The notes under the pieces: generated by a model | What the model was told of the DNA's origin: nothing | The model's input: only the letters and a program-made list of their open reading frames with translations | The model's database searches: none | Translations under genes and position numbers: made by a program | Assembly (NCBI GenBank): GCA_000613465.1 | Contig: BAJA01000007.1 | Span: 1-64,000 of the forward strand | DNA length: 64,000 nt | Origin: Bacteroides nordii WAL 11050 = JCM 12987 | Lineage (GTDB): Bacteria > Bacteroidota > Bacteroidia > Bacteroidales > Bacteroidaceae | Reading direction: 5' to 3' | Part shown: in pieces, positions 19,093 through 28,722 of the stretch | Layout of the letters: every line of letters begins with the position of its first letter | How positions within the stretch are numbered: position 1 is the stretch's first letter

Positions 19093-20493
19093 ATGAAAAT
19101 AAGACGCCTGATTAGTTTGTTATGTTTCCTGTGGATTGTAATAACGGTCCAAGGGCAGGTCAAATATGTATTTTATTTTATAGGTGACGGGATGGGGGTA
19201 AATCAGGTAAACGGAACGGAAATGTATCGGGCAGCTTTAAAAGGCTGCGTAGGTACCGACCCTTTATTATTTACTCAATTTCCCGGTGGAGGTGTGGTGA
19301 GTACTTATTCGGTAACTCATCCTGTCACGGATTCGGCTGCTGGTGGAACAGCGTTGGCCACGGGAAAGAAAACATATAATGGAGCCATTGGTGTGGATAT
19401 GAATAAACAAGCATTGGTGAGCGTGGCCGAATGTGCTAAAATGAAAGGTAAAAAAGTCGGGATTGCCACTAGTGTTAGTATAGACCATGCTACTCCGGCA
19501 GCTTTTTATGCTCATCAACCCGATAGAAAGATGTTTTATGAAATAGCTTGTGATTTGCCCAAAGCTGGTTTTGATTTTTATGCCGGTTCTGGTTTCCTGA
19601 GTCCTAATAAAACATCTGACGTTAAAGATGGTTCTAACATCTATCAAGTAATAGAAAAGGCGGGTTATACCGTGGCTCGGGGAATCGAAGATTTTAGAAA
19701 GCAGGTAGATAAAGCCGATAAAATGATTTTGATACAGCAAGAGGGCAAACCGGATTTGAGTTTGTCTTATGCTATCGATCAGCATGATGATGATTTGACT
19801 TTACCCGAGATAACCCAAAGTGCTATACAATTTTTGATGAAGGAAAATAATAAAGAAGGATTTTTCCTGATGGTTGAAGGTGGAAAAATAGATTGGGCCT
19901 GCCATAGTAATGATGCTGCTACTGTCTTTTGGGAAGTGGAAGATTTTGATCGTTCTATTGCTGTGGCTTATGATTTCTATAAGAAGCATCCTCAGGAAAC
20001 GTTGATTGTTATTACGGCTGATCATGAAACGGGTGGCATTGTATTGGGTACAAAAAAGTACAATCTTAATTTACAGGCGTTGCAATATCAGAAATGCTCG
20101 ATAGAGATGCTTTCAAATAAAATCTCTGAGCTTAGAAAAATGCGGAAGAATGAAGTTAGCTGGGATGACATTAAGGCTTTATTAAGTATGGAGATGGGAT
20201 TCTGGAGTAAACTTTCTATTGATAAAGAGCAAGAAAAGTTGTTGTATACCGTATTTGAAACTTCTTTTGTGAAAAATAAAGTGAAGTTTGAAGAAAGATT
20301 GTATTCAAAAATCGAACCATTGGCTGTATGTGCCAGAAAAGTGATGAATCAAATTGCTGTTTTAGGCTGGGCAGGTGGTACGCATTCTGCTGGATATGTT
20401 CCTGTTTTTGCTATAGGAGCAGGTTCGGAACAGTTTTGTGGTAAATTGGATAACGTTGATATTCCTAAGAAAATACGGGCATTGATACAATAA
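19093..20493 (+). CDS. Alkaline phosphatase (PhoA superfamily), periplasmic
   Basis: A 466-residue phosphomonoesterase with a signal peptide (ending VQGQVK, about residue 22). It shows the metal-binding opener FYFIGDGMG, the nucleophile loop DSAAGGTALATGKK with Ser about residue 81, VEGGKIDWACHSND, ITADHETGG and the late His in WAGGTHSAG. These cover the two-zinc and magnesium ligands of alkaline phosphatase. It starts 16 bases after the beta-helix gene and ends in a strong terminator. Together with two EEP proteins it suggests that PUL1 strips phosphate from its substrate or from released sugar phosphates. Confidence 0.92.
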   Translation: MKIRRLISLLCFLWIVITVQGQVKYVFYFIGDGMGVNQVNGTEMYRAALKGCVGTDPLLFTQFPGGGVVSTYSVTHPVTDSAAGGTALATGKKTYNGAIGVDMNKQALVSVAECAKMKGKKVGIATSVSIDHATPAAFYAHQPDRKMFYEIACDLPKAGFDFYAGSGFLSPNKTSDVKDGSNIYQVIEKAGYTVARGIEDFRKQVDKADKMILIQQEGKPDLSLSYAIDQHDDDLTLPEITQSAIQFLMKENNKEGFFLMVEGGKIDWACHSNDAATVFWEVEDFDRSIAVAYDFYKKHPQETLIVITADHETGGIVLGTKKYNLNLQALQYQKCSIEMLSNKISELRKMRKNEVSWDDIKALLSMEMGFWSKLSIDKEQEKLLYTVFETSFVKNKVKFEERLYSKIEPLAVCARKVMNQIAVLGWAGGTHSAGYVPVFAIGAGSEQFCGKLDNVDIPKKIRALIQ

Positions 20494-20500
20494 TGAGTAT

Positions 20501-20548
20501 GAACCAATTTCCGGGTCTGCTTTGGATTTCGGTTATTGGTTCTTTTTT
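20501..20548 (+). terminator. Intrinsic terminator after alkaline phosphatase
   Basis: GAACCAAT (20501-20508) pairs with ATTGGTTC (20535-20542), with a further CCG/CGG inside, followed by TTTTTT (20543-20548). It lies between the phosphatase and GH89 and would attenuate or end the upstream message. Confidence 0.65.
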
Positions 20549-20565
20549 AATTTTGATTTTATATT

Positions 20566-22728
20566 ATGAGATATTCTATATTGAAGTATTTGTTTATTTT
20601 TTGTTTGTCTATTGCTTTATATGCCTGTAACATGGAATCAAATGATATATTGGTTCCTGCTAAACAACTTATAGAGCGTCAGATTGGAATCCGGGCTAAT
20701 GAAATTACTTGTCAGGTTATAGAACCGGTTAACGGAAAAGAAACCTTTGAGATAGAGGCTCGGGATGGGGTACTGGTTTTGAAAGGAAGCAGTACTGTAG
20801 CTATTTGTTATGCGTTTCATACCTACCTGAAGGAGGCTTGCCATGCTATGAAGACCTGGAGTGGAGAACATATAGAGCTACCTGAAATATGGCCTGATTA
20901 TATCGCTAAAAAGCAAACGACTCCTTATTCGTACAGATACTTTCTGAATGTTTGTACTTATGGTTATACTACTCCCTATTGGAATTGGGATCGTTGGGAA
21001 AAAGAAATAGATTGGATGGCACTTAGAGGTGTAAATATGCCTCTGGCTACTGTGGCGAGTGAAGCGATTGCCGAAAGAGTATGGTTACGTATGGGACTTA
21101 CAAAAGAAGAAATTCGGGCGTTTTTTACAGCACCAGCTCATTTGCCATGGCATCGTATGGGCAACCTGAATACATGGGATGGGCCTTTGTCCGATAAATG
21201 GCAAGAAAGTCAGATTGAGATGCAACATCTTATCATTAATCGTATGCGTGAGCTGGGGATGCAGCCGATAGCTCCGGCATTTGCGGGATTTGTACCAATG
21301 GCTTTTGCAGAGAAACACCCTGCTGTAAAATTCAAACATTTGAAATGGGGAGGATTTGATGATAAATATAATGCTTATGTACTTCCTCCGGATTCTCCGT
21401 TCTTTGAAGAGATTGGGAAAATGTTTATTGAGGAATGGGAGAAAGAATTTGGTAGAAATACTTATTATCTTTCAGACAGTTTTAATGAAATGGAACTTCC
21501 GATAGAAAAAGAGGATATAGAAGGAAAACATAAACTTTTGGCTCAATATGGTGAATCTATTTATCGTTCTATCACGGCTGGTAATCCGGATGCAGTATGG
21601 GTTACGCAAGGATGGACTTTTGGATACCAGCATTCTTTCTGGGACAAAGAGAGTTTACAGGCTCTGTTGAGCCGGGTACCGGATGATAAGATGATTATTG
21701 TAGATTTAGGCAATGATTACCCCAAATGGGTTTGGAACACAGAACAGACTTGGAAAGTACACGATGGTTTCTACGGTAAGAAATGGATATTTAGCTATGT
21801 TCCCAATTTTGGTGGCAAAACTCCTATGACTGGTGATTTGCAGATGTATGCTTCTTCTTCTTCTGAAGCGTTACATTCTAAATCTTGTGGAAATCTTATA
21901 GGATTTGGTTCTGCTCCGGAGGGGCTTGAAAATAATGAAGTAGTTTATGAGCTATTGGCCGATATGGGGTGGACGGACCAAAGTATAGATCTTGATAAAT
22001 GGTTAAAGTCATATTGTGAAGCTCGCTATGGGAAATATCCGGATGCAATGAAAGAGGCTTGGGTATTATTTAGAAAAAGTGCTTATAGTTCACTTTACTC
22101 TTATCCTCGTTTTACCTGGCAGACAGTGACTCCGGATCAGAGACGAATTAGCAAGATAGATACCAGTGATGATTTTTTACGTGCTGTTGAATTGTTTCTC
22201 ACTTGTGCAGACAGTTTGCAAAACTCGGAACTTTATGTGAATGATGCCATAGAGTATGCTGCATATTATGTGGCTGCCAAAGCAGACAAACTTTATGTGA
22301 AAGCTCTTGAAGAAAATACGATTGGTGATAAGCTTGCGGCACAATACACATTGAGACAGGTTGTTGACTTGCTGTTAGATGTGGATAAGCTTCTTGCTTC
22401 ACATCCTCTTTATCGTCTTGAAGAGTGGGTAGAATTAGCAAGAAATAGCGGTACCACTTCCGAAGAAAAGGATAAGTATGAATCAAATGCAAAACGCCTT
22501 ATTACTACTTGGGGAGGGTTTCAAGAGGATTATGCTGCTCGTTTTTGGAGTGGATTAATAAAAGACTACTATATACCACGTTTAAAACTTTACTTTTCCA
22601 AACAGTGGGAAGATTTGGATCGTTGGGAAGAAACGTGGATAAATACCCCATGGCACAACACAACAAAACCATTTGAAAATCCTGTTAATATTGCCGTTGA
22701 ACTTGTGAATAAAGCAAAGGTATTTTGA
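20566..22728 (+). CDS. GH89 alpha-N-acetylglucosaminidase 1 (lipoprotein)
   Basis: GH89 enzymes, including human lysosomal NAGLU, remove terminal alpha-linked GlcNAc with retention. The 720-residue protein has a lipobox (IALYAC, Cys about residue 21), a small N-terminal alpha/beta domain, and the barrel with YRYFLNVCTYGYTTPYWNWDRWE. The proposed acid/base is Glu 308 in DSFNEME and the nucleophile is Glu 452 in SAPEGLENN. The C-terminal helical domain ends GGFQEDYAARFWSGLIKDYY. The length matches the family. A second GH89 lies 3.7 kb downstream. Likely targets are alpha-GlcNAc caps on gastric-type mucin or heparan ends. Confidence 0.95.
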   Translation: MRYSILKYLFIFCLSIALYACNMESNDILVPAKQLIERQIGIRANEITCQVIEPVNGKETFEIEARDGVLVLKGSSTVAICYAFHTYLKEACHAMKTWSGEHIELPEIWPDYIAKKQTTPYSYRYFLNVCTYGYTTPYWNWDRWEKEIDWMALRGVNMPLATVASEAIAERVWLRMGLTKEEIRAFFTAPAHLPWHRMGNLNTWDGPLSDKWQESQIEMQHLIINRMRELGMQPIAPAFAGFVPMAFAEKHPAVKFKHLKWGGFDDKYNAYVLPPDSPFFEEIGKMFIEEWEKEFGRNTYYLSDSFNEMELPIEKEDIEGKHKLLAQYGESIYRSITAGNPDAVWVTQGWTFGYQHSFWDKESLQALLSRVPDDKMIIVDLGNDYPKWVWNTEQTWKVHDGFYGKKWIFSYVPNFGGKTPMTGDLQMYASSSSEALHSKSCGNLIGFGSAPEGLENNEVVYELLADMGWTDQSIDLDKWLKSYCEARYGKYPDAMKEAWVLFRKSAYSSLYSYPRFTWQTVTPDQRRISKIDTSDDFLRAVELFLTCADSLQNSELYVNDAIEYAAYYVAAKADKLYVKALEENTIGDKLAAQYTLRQVVDLLLDVDKLLASHPLYRLEEWVELARNSGTTSEEKDKYESNAKRLITTWGGFQEDYAARFWSGLIKDYYIPRLKLYFSKQWEDLDRWEETWINTPWHNTTKPFENPVNIAVELVNKAKVF

Positions 22729-22745
22729 TTTAGTTTTCAGGTAAG

Positions 22746-22800
22746 CAGAGTATTCCCCCCTTCTCTTGTAAATATTGCAAGAGAAGTACTCTGTCTTTTT
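22746..22800 (+). terminator. Intrinsic terminator after GH89-1
   Basis: The inner stem TTCTCTTG (22761-22768)/CAAGAGAA (22778-22785) and outer CAGAGTA (22746-22752)/TACTCTG (22787-22793) enclose a C-rich bulge and are followed by a T-run. It is a clear rho-independent terminator. Glycerate kinase onward may therefore be a separate unit. Confidence 0.75.
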
Positions 22801-22860
22801 ATTTGATACGAGTAATAAAGTCTTATCTTTGATAAGTTTTTAATTTGCAATTTATGCTGT

Positions 22861-24002
22861 ATGAGAAAGATTATTCTTGCTTTTGATTCATTTAAAGGAT
22901 CTGTAGGTTCACTTGATATTGCCCGATATGCTGCGCAAGCTATTTTGAAAGAGTATCCTCATTGTGAATTGATCCATTTCCCGATTGCAGATGGTGGAGA
23001 AGGAACTACTGAAGCAATTTGTACTCAATTGGATGTAAATAGGGTTTCTTGTATTGCCCATGATCCGCTGATGAATCCGATAGAAGTTTCGTATGGAATA
23101 ACCAAAGATGGGAAAACAGCAGTCTTTGAGATGGCTTCTGCCAGTGGGCTTCCTCTGATTCCTATTGCTTTGAGAAACCCAATGCATACTTCTTCTTTCG
23201 GGACAGGAGAAATTATTTTGGATGCATTGAATCGTGGATGCCGTCATTTTATTATGGGTATAGGTGGTAGTGCAACAAATGATGCCGGTATAGGTATGAT
23301 GCACGCTTTGGGGGTTCGTTTTCTGGACAAAGAAAAGAAAGAACTCGAACCGAAAGGGAGTAATCTTATCCATATTGCACTTATTGATACTGCTACTTTA
23401 CATCCTGCTTTAAAAGAGTCTGTTTTTACAATAGCATGTGATGTAAATAATCCATTCTATGGGCACAAGGGGCTGCCTTTGTTTTTGCTCCACAAAAGGG
23501 AGCAAACCCGGATGAAGTTAAAGCATTGGATGAGGGGTTACAACACTATGCTATGGTTCTTAAAGAACAGAAAGGGATGGACATTACTTTAATAGCCGGT
23601 GCTGGTGCGGCTGGTGGTATGGGTGGGGGAATACTTCCTTTTCTGAATGCAACATTGAAGTCGGGTATTGATACAATTTTGGATATTCTTCATTTCAGGG
23701 AGTATGCTCAGTCTGCAGACCTTATTTTTACGGGTGAAGGAAAACTGGATGCACAAACTGGTATGGGGAAGGCATTAGGTGGTATTTTGAAAATAGCTGT
23801 TGAAGAAAATATCCCCGTCATAGCCTTAGGAGGATGTGTAGAGGCTGTAGAGCAGTTGAATGAAATGGGATTTACGGCTGTATTGTCTGTTCAGCCGGCT
23901 CCTGTCTCTTTAGATCAGGCTATGCGACAGGAATTTGCTCTTAAGAATATCGAAAGAACCGTGACTCAACTTATACGTATTATTAAATGCTTTAAGTCGT
24001 AA
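22861..24002 (+). CDS. Glycerate kinase, interrupted by a one-base deletion
   Basis: Class-I glycerate kinases phosphorylate D-glycerate, feeding lower glycolysis. The protein opens with ILAFDSFKGSVGS, then PIADGGEGTTEAI and MGIGGSATNDAGIGM, and the C-terminal part has GAGAAGGMGGG and FTGEGKLDAQTGMGK. All of these are signatures of the GarK/GlxK family. The frame breaks at 23469-23472, where a run of four G should be five (expected GHKGAAFVFAPQKGA). Restored length is 380 residues, normal. It is followed at 72 bases by a GntP-type permease, a common partner for uptake of the acid. Confidence 0.9.
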
Positions 24003-24073
24003 AGTGTAAATCAGCTTAAGTGTCGTGGTTAATAAAAGTCACGATTATGAAGCATAAACTATGAATCTTTTCT

Positions 24074-25320
24074 ATGACAGCAATTGGCGCTTTAATCGGA
24101 TTGTTAGTATCCGTTCTTTTAATCATAAAAAAAATATCTCCGGCTTATAGTTTAATAGCCGGAGCGATTGTTGGCGGGTTGTTAGGCGGATTACCATTGA
24201 CAGAGACAGTAAAGGTGATGACAGATGGCGTCAAAGACGTTACACCAGCATCATCCGTATTCTTACAGCAGGGGTATTGTCCGGTGTGCTTATTAAAACA
24301 GGAGCAGCGACTACCATCTCTAATGCTATTATAAATACATTAGGAGAGAAACGGGTATTTGCAGCATTAGCTTTGGCAACTATGTTGCTAAGTGCTGTTG
24401 GGGTTTTTATTGATGTGGCTGTTATTACAGTAGCCCCTATTGCACTGTCTATCGGAAAACGTTTGGGTTTGTCACCATCCGTACTATTGATAGCCATGAT
24501 TGGTGGAGGAAAATGCGGTAATATAGTTTCCCCGAATCCGAATACAATTATTGCAGCTGAAAACTTTAAAGCAGATTTATCATCGGTCATGTTTTACAAT
24601 ATTCTTCCGGCAATTATCGGGTTGGTGTTTACGGTTTTTGTTATTATCCGCCTTATCCCCCGAAAACTTACTATTGTCGCTCCAGGACAGGAAGAAATCA
24701 CAGATGATAAACAATTGCCTTCTCTTACCAGCAGCCTGATAGCACCTTTCGTCACTATCATCTTACTTGCCCTGCGGCCTTTGGCTGGTATTACCATTGA
24801 TCCTCTAATAGCTCTGCCCATCGGCGGAATTTGTGGTATCCTTTGCATGAAACAATGGAAAAATATTCTGCCTAGTATGGAATACGGTCTCCAAAAAATG
24901 TCTACTGTAGCTGTACTTTTAATCGGTACAGGAACAATTGCAGGCGTTATCAAAAACTCTACTCTAAAAGACTGGATTCTGCAACTACTGGAACAAGCCC
25001 ACTTCAATGAAATAATGATAGCTCCCGTATCTGGCGCATTAATGTCAGCCGCCACGGCCTCTACTACTGCCGGAGCTACTCTCGCTTCCGCCTCTTTTGC
25101 AGAAGCAATTCTTGCTGTCGGTATTTCCGCTGCATGGGGAGCTGCCATGATCAACTCCAGTGCCACAGTACTGGATCATTTACCTCATGGCTCTTTTTTT
25201 CATGCTACCGGTGGAGTTTGTGAATTGACTTTTAAGCAACGTCTGAAACTCATTCCTTATGAAACCCTTATAGGAGTAGTATTGGCAGCCTCTACTACCC
25301 TCTTATGTCTCGTTTGGTGA
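24074..25320 (+). CDS. GntP-family permease (gluconate/glycerate type), interrupted by a one-base deletion
   Basis: An inner-membrane proton symporter of the GntP family for gluconate-like or glycerate-like acids. Hydrophobic segments alternate with conserved features such as GGGKCGNIVSPNPNTI and the C-terminal WGAAMINSSATVLDHLPHGSFFH. The frame breaks at 24250, where a single A should be AA (expected TPAIIRILTAGVLSGVLIK). One base restored gives 415 residues. Pairing with glycerate kinase suggests glycerate as the substrate; I infer this from context. Codon use shifts toward C-ending codons from here on compared with the first half of PUL1. Confidence 0.85.
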
Positions 25321-25356
25321 TCATCTAATACATTATAACTCATAAATTATAAACTC

Positions 25357-26442
25357 ATGCCTGCCAATAATCGTCTTCTCTCTCTCGATGTCCTGCGAGG
25401 ATTCACAGTTGCCGGAATGATACTTGTCAATAATGCAGGTGCATGCGGATACGGCTATGCCCCTCTGCGTCATGCCAAATGGGATGGTTTCACTCCTGCC
25501 GACCTTGTGTTTCCTATGTTTATGTTCCTGATGGGAATATCCACCTACATATCTTTGCGCAAATATGATTTCCAATGGCGACTTGCTATCGGAAAGATAA
25601 TGAAACGTGCTTTTCTCCTGATCCTGATAGGTATTGCCATGAAATGGATTATAAATTCAAGTGAAACCGGTATCTGGACTGATTGGGAGCATATGCGGCT
25701 TTTAGGAGTGATGCAACGGCTGGGTATCTGCTACGGAGCAACAGCTATCATGGCGTTGTTTATTCCTCATAAACGTTTTTTTTCGGTAGCTCTTCTTCTT
25801 TTAGCGGGATATTTTATTCTTCAGTTGATAGGAAACGGATTCGAGAAAAGTCCTGATAATATTATAGCCATAGTCGATTCTACCGTTTTGGGAACAAATC
25901 ACATGTATCTGCAAGGGCGCCAGTTTGTAGAACCGGAAGGAATTTTAAGTACGATTCCTGCCATCGCCCAGGTAATGATTGGTTTCGTATGTGGACGAAT
26001 GGTTATCAATCAGAAGGATAACAAAGAACGAATGCAAAAACTCTTTTTTCTCGGTACCTTAATGCTATTTGCCGGATTCTTATTTAGTTATGCCTGTCCG
26101 CTCAACAAGCGTCTATGGTCTCCGAGTTTTGTATTGCTTACTTGCGGAATAGCAGCTTTAGCATTAGCTGTATTGATCGAAATAATCGATGTTCGACAAA
26201 AGAAAAGCTGGTGCACTTTCTTCAATGTTTTCGGAGTAAATCCACTGGTTCTTTATGTATTTGCCGAAATTTTCGGTGATCTGTTGCGAATATGGAAAGT
26301 TAACACATCCTTGTTCGATACCTGCCTGCAACCCCTATTCGGCAACTATTTCGGTTCATTCATGTATGCGGTCCTTTTCCTATTACTTAACTGGCTTATC
26401 GGATACATTCTATTTAAAAAACAAATTTACATAAAACTATAA
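25357..26442 (+). CDS. Heparan-alpha-glucosaminide N-acetyltransferase-like membrane protein (HGSNAT/DUF5009)
   Basis: A 361-residue polytopic inner-membrane protein related to human HGSNAT, which takes acetyl from cytosolic acetyl-CoA and acetylates terminal glucosamine on the other face of the membrane. The diagnostic segment is LDVLRGFTVAGMILVNN followed by LRHAKWDGFTPADLVFPMF. His 39 aligns with the catalytic histidine of HGSNAT. About ten membrane segments follow. It begins 36 bases after the GntP gene and is directly followed (5 bases) by a GH89 gene, the enzyme that acts on the product of HGSNAT. Acetylation of periplasmic glucosamine ends is therefore a reasonable inference. Confidence 0.85.
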   Translation: MPANNRLLSLDVLRGFTVAGMILVNNAGACGYGYAPLRHAKWDGFTPADLVFPMFMFLMGISTYISLRKYDFQWRLAIGKIMKRAFLLILIGIAMKWIINSSETGIWTDWEHMRLLGVMQRLGICYGATAIMALFIPHKRFFSVALLLLAGYFILQLIGNGFEKSPDNIIAIVDSTVLGTNHMYLQGRQFVEPEGILSTIPAIAQVMIGFVCGRMVINQKDNKERMQKLFFLGTLMLFAGFLFSYACPLNKRLWSPSFVLLTCGIAALALAVLIEIIDVRQKKSWCTFFNVFGVNPLVLYVFAEIFGDLLRIWKVNTSLFDTCLQPLFGNYFGSFMYAVLFLLLNWLIGYILFKKQIYIKL

Positions 26443-26447
26443 TTGAA

Positions 26448-28630
26448 ATGATGAAAAGAAACATTTATCTGGTTATCGTAACATTGTTCCTCTCACTATC
26501 AGCGGGGGCAAAGGAGAAAGACGTAGCCGCTATGCAGTCAATGGTGAAACGTCTCATCCCGGCATATGCGAGAACTTTCAGTTTAAGAAAATAAGACCCG
26601 TTGACGGAAAAGACTGTTTCCGGTTGGATACTTCCGACTCTGGAAAAATAGTGATTGGCGGTAATAACGCTAACTCAATGGCAATGGGGCTGAATTATTA
26701 TCTAAAGTATTATTGTCTTACCACAATCTCATGGTATGCCGATATTCCTGTTGAAATGCCTGATACTCTTCCGGTGTTGGAGAAAACTTTTAGTGCGGAA
26801 GCAAAAGTAGACAGACGCTTTTTTTTGAACTACTGTACTTATGGTTACACTATGCCTTATTGGCAATGGAAAGATTGGGAGCGTTTTATTGACTGGATGG
26901 CTTTGAACGGGGTCAATATGCCTCTGGCCATTACAGGTCAGGAAGCCGTATGGTATAAAGTATGGAAGAAATTAGGTTTGACGGATCAGGAAATCCGTTC
27001 CTATTTTACGGGACCTACGTATCTACCCTGGCATCGTATGGCAAATATTGATGGATGGAACGGTCCGTTACCTATGGAGTGGTTGGATAATCAGGTGGAA
27101 CTACAGAAAAAGATACTTGCGCGGGAACGCGAATTGAATATGAAACCGGTATTGCCTGCTTTTGCCGGTCATGTACCTGCAGCTTTGAAACGAATTTATC
27201 CGGAGGCTAATATTCAGCATCTTGGTAAGTGGGCAGGTTTTGCTGATACGTATCGTTGTTATTTTCTGAATCCCGAAGAACCGCTGTTTGCTACCATTCA
27301 AAAACATTTTCTTCAGGAGCAGACTCGTTTGTTCGGAACTGATCATATTTATGGCGTAGATCCTTTTAACGAGGTAGATCCACCAAGTTGGGAACCCGAA
27401 TATCTCAGTCAGGTATCTTCGGATATGTATCGGACATTGACAGCAGCAGATCCGAAAGCGGAATGGATGCAGATGACCTGGATGTTTTATCATGACCGCA
27501 AGGATTGGACGGCTCCGCGTATCAAGGCTTTACTAACCGGAGTGCCGCAGGATAAGATGTTTTTACTGGATTATCATTGTGAGAATGTAGAACTTTGGAA
27601 AAACACTGAACACTTTCATGGACAACCTTATATTTGGTGCTATTTAGGTAATTTTGGGGGAAATACGACTCTTACCGGTAATGTAAAGGAGAGTGGTGAC
27701 CGTCTTGACAATGCGTTGATAAATGGTGGAAGTAACCTTCGGGGTATCGGTTCTACGCTCGAAGGCTTGGATGTTATGCAGTTTCCCTATGAGTATATCT
27801 TTGAGAAGGCGTGGGATTTGAATCTTGACAACGAGGCGTGGTTACAAAATCTTGCCGACCGTCATGCCGGGACTGTTTCCCAGCCTGTTCGTGAAGCGTG
27901 GGATATTCTGTTCAACCAGATATACGTACAGGTTCCCAAAACATTAGGCGTATTACCTAACTATCGTCCGGTGATGAACAAACCTAATAGACGTACGGTT
28001 ATTGATTATTCCAATGCTACTTTATTACAAGCCTGGGAAAAACTGTTACAGGCTACGGACTGTAACAGAGACGCTCTGCGGCTGGATATCATTACTGTAG
28101 GTCGTCAATTACTGGGTAATTATTTTCTTATAGTGAAAGATGATTTTGACCGTATGTATACAGTTAAAGATCTTCCGGGGTTGAAAGCCAGAGCTGCGGA
28201 AATGAAAGAGATCCTTAATGATTTGGATCGTTTGAATGCTTTTCATAGCCGTTGTGCCTTGGATAAATGGTTGGCTGATGCCCGTGCATTGGGTACGACT
28301 CCCGAAGTGAAAGATTATTATGAGAAGAATGCCCGTAATCTGATTACGACTTGGGGAGGTAGTCTGAATGATTATGCCAGTCGTACATGGGCGGGGCTCA
28401 TTAAAGATTACTATTCGAAACGCTGGGATATGTATATGGATGCGGTAATCTCTGCAGTAGAAGGTAACCGGGAGTTTGATCAGAAAAAATTGGATGAATC
28501 AATAAAAAATTTCGAAGATGCCTGGGTAGATTCTACAGACCCTATTCTGGTAGCACCTCAGGGTGAGTTGATGCAATACGCTCGTTTCTTATTACAGAAA
28601 TACGGACGGCGGATCCCGGAGAATTTGTAA
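26448..28630 (+). CDS. GH89 alpha-N-acetylglucosaminidase 2, interrupted by a one-base deletion
   Basis: The second GH89 of PUL1. It has a cleavable signal peptide (ending SAGAKE, about residue 22) rather than a lipobox, so it is likely soluble in the periplasm. The catalytic pair is present in DPFNEVDPP and STLEGLD, with the shared core YCTYGYTMPYWQWKDWE and C-terminal GGSLNDYASRTWAGLIKDYY. The frame breaks at 26580 (expected ...PAYAENFQFKKIRP), and one base restored gives 727 residues. Without the repair, the first frame stops at 26594. It probably acts after import, while the lipoprotein GH89 acts at the surface; this division is inferred. Confidence 0.9.
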
Positions 28631-28640
28631 TATACAATAG

Positions 28641-28676
28641 ATTAAACGTATGAAAAATGCTTTTTATACGTTTAAT
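28641..28676 (+). other. Long stem-loop between GH89-2 and sulfatase
   Basis: ATTAAACGTAT (28641-28651) pairs with ATACGTTTAAT (28666-28676), continued inside by AAAAA/TTTTT after one bulged G, with a TGC loop. The 16-bp stem has no T-run after it. It may set different mRNA levels for the two genes or act as a weak terminator. Confidence 0.6.
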
Positions 28677-28722
28677 TAAGAAAATGTGTATCAGATAATA
28701 CTATAAATCAACTTTCATAAAA

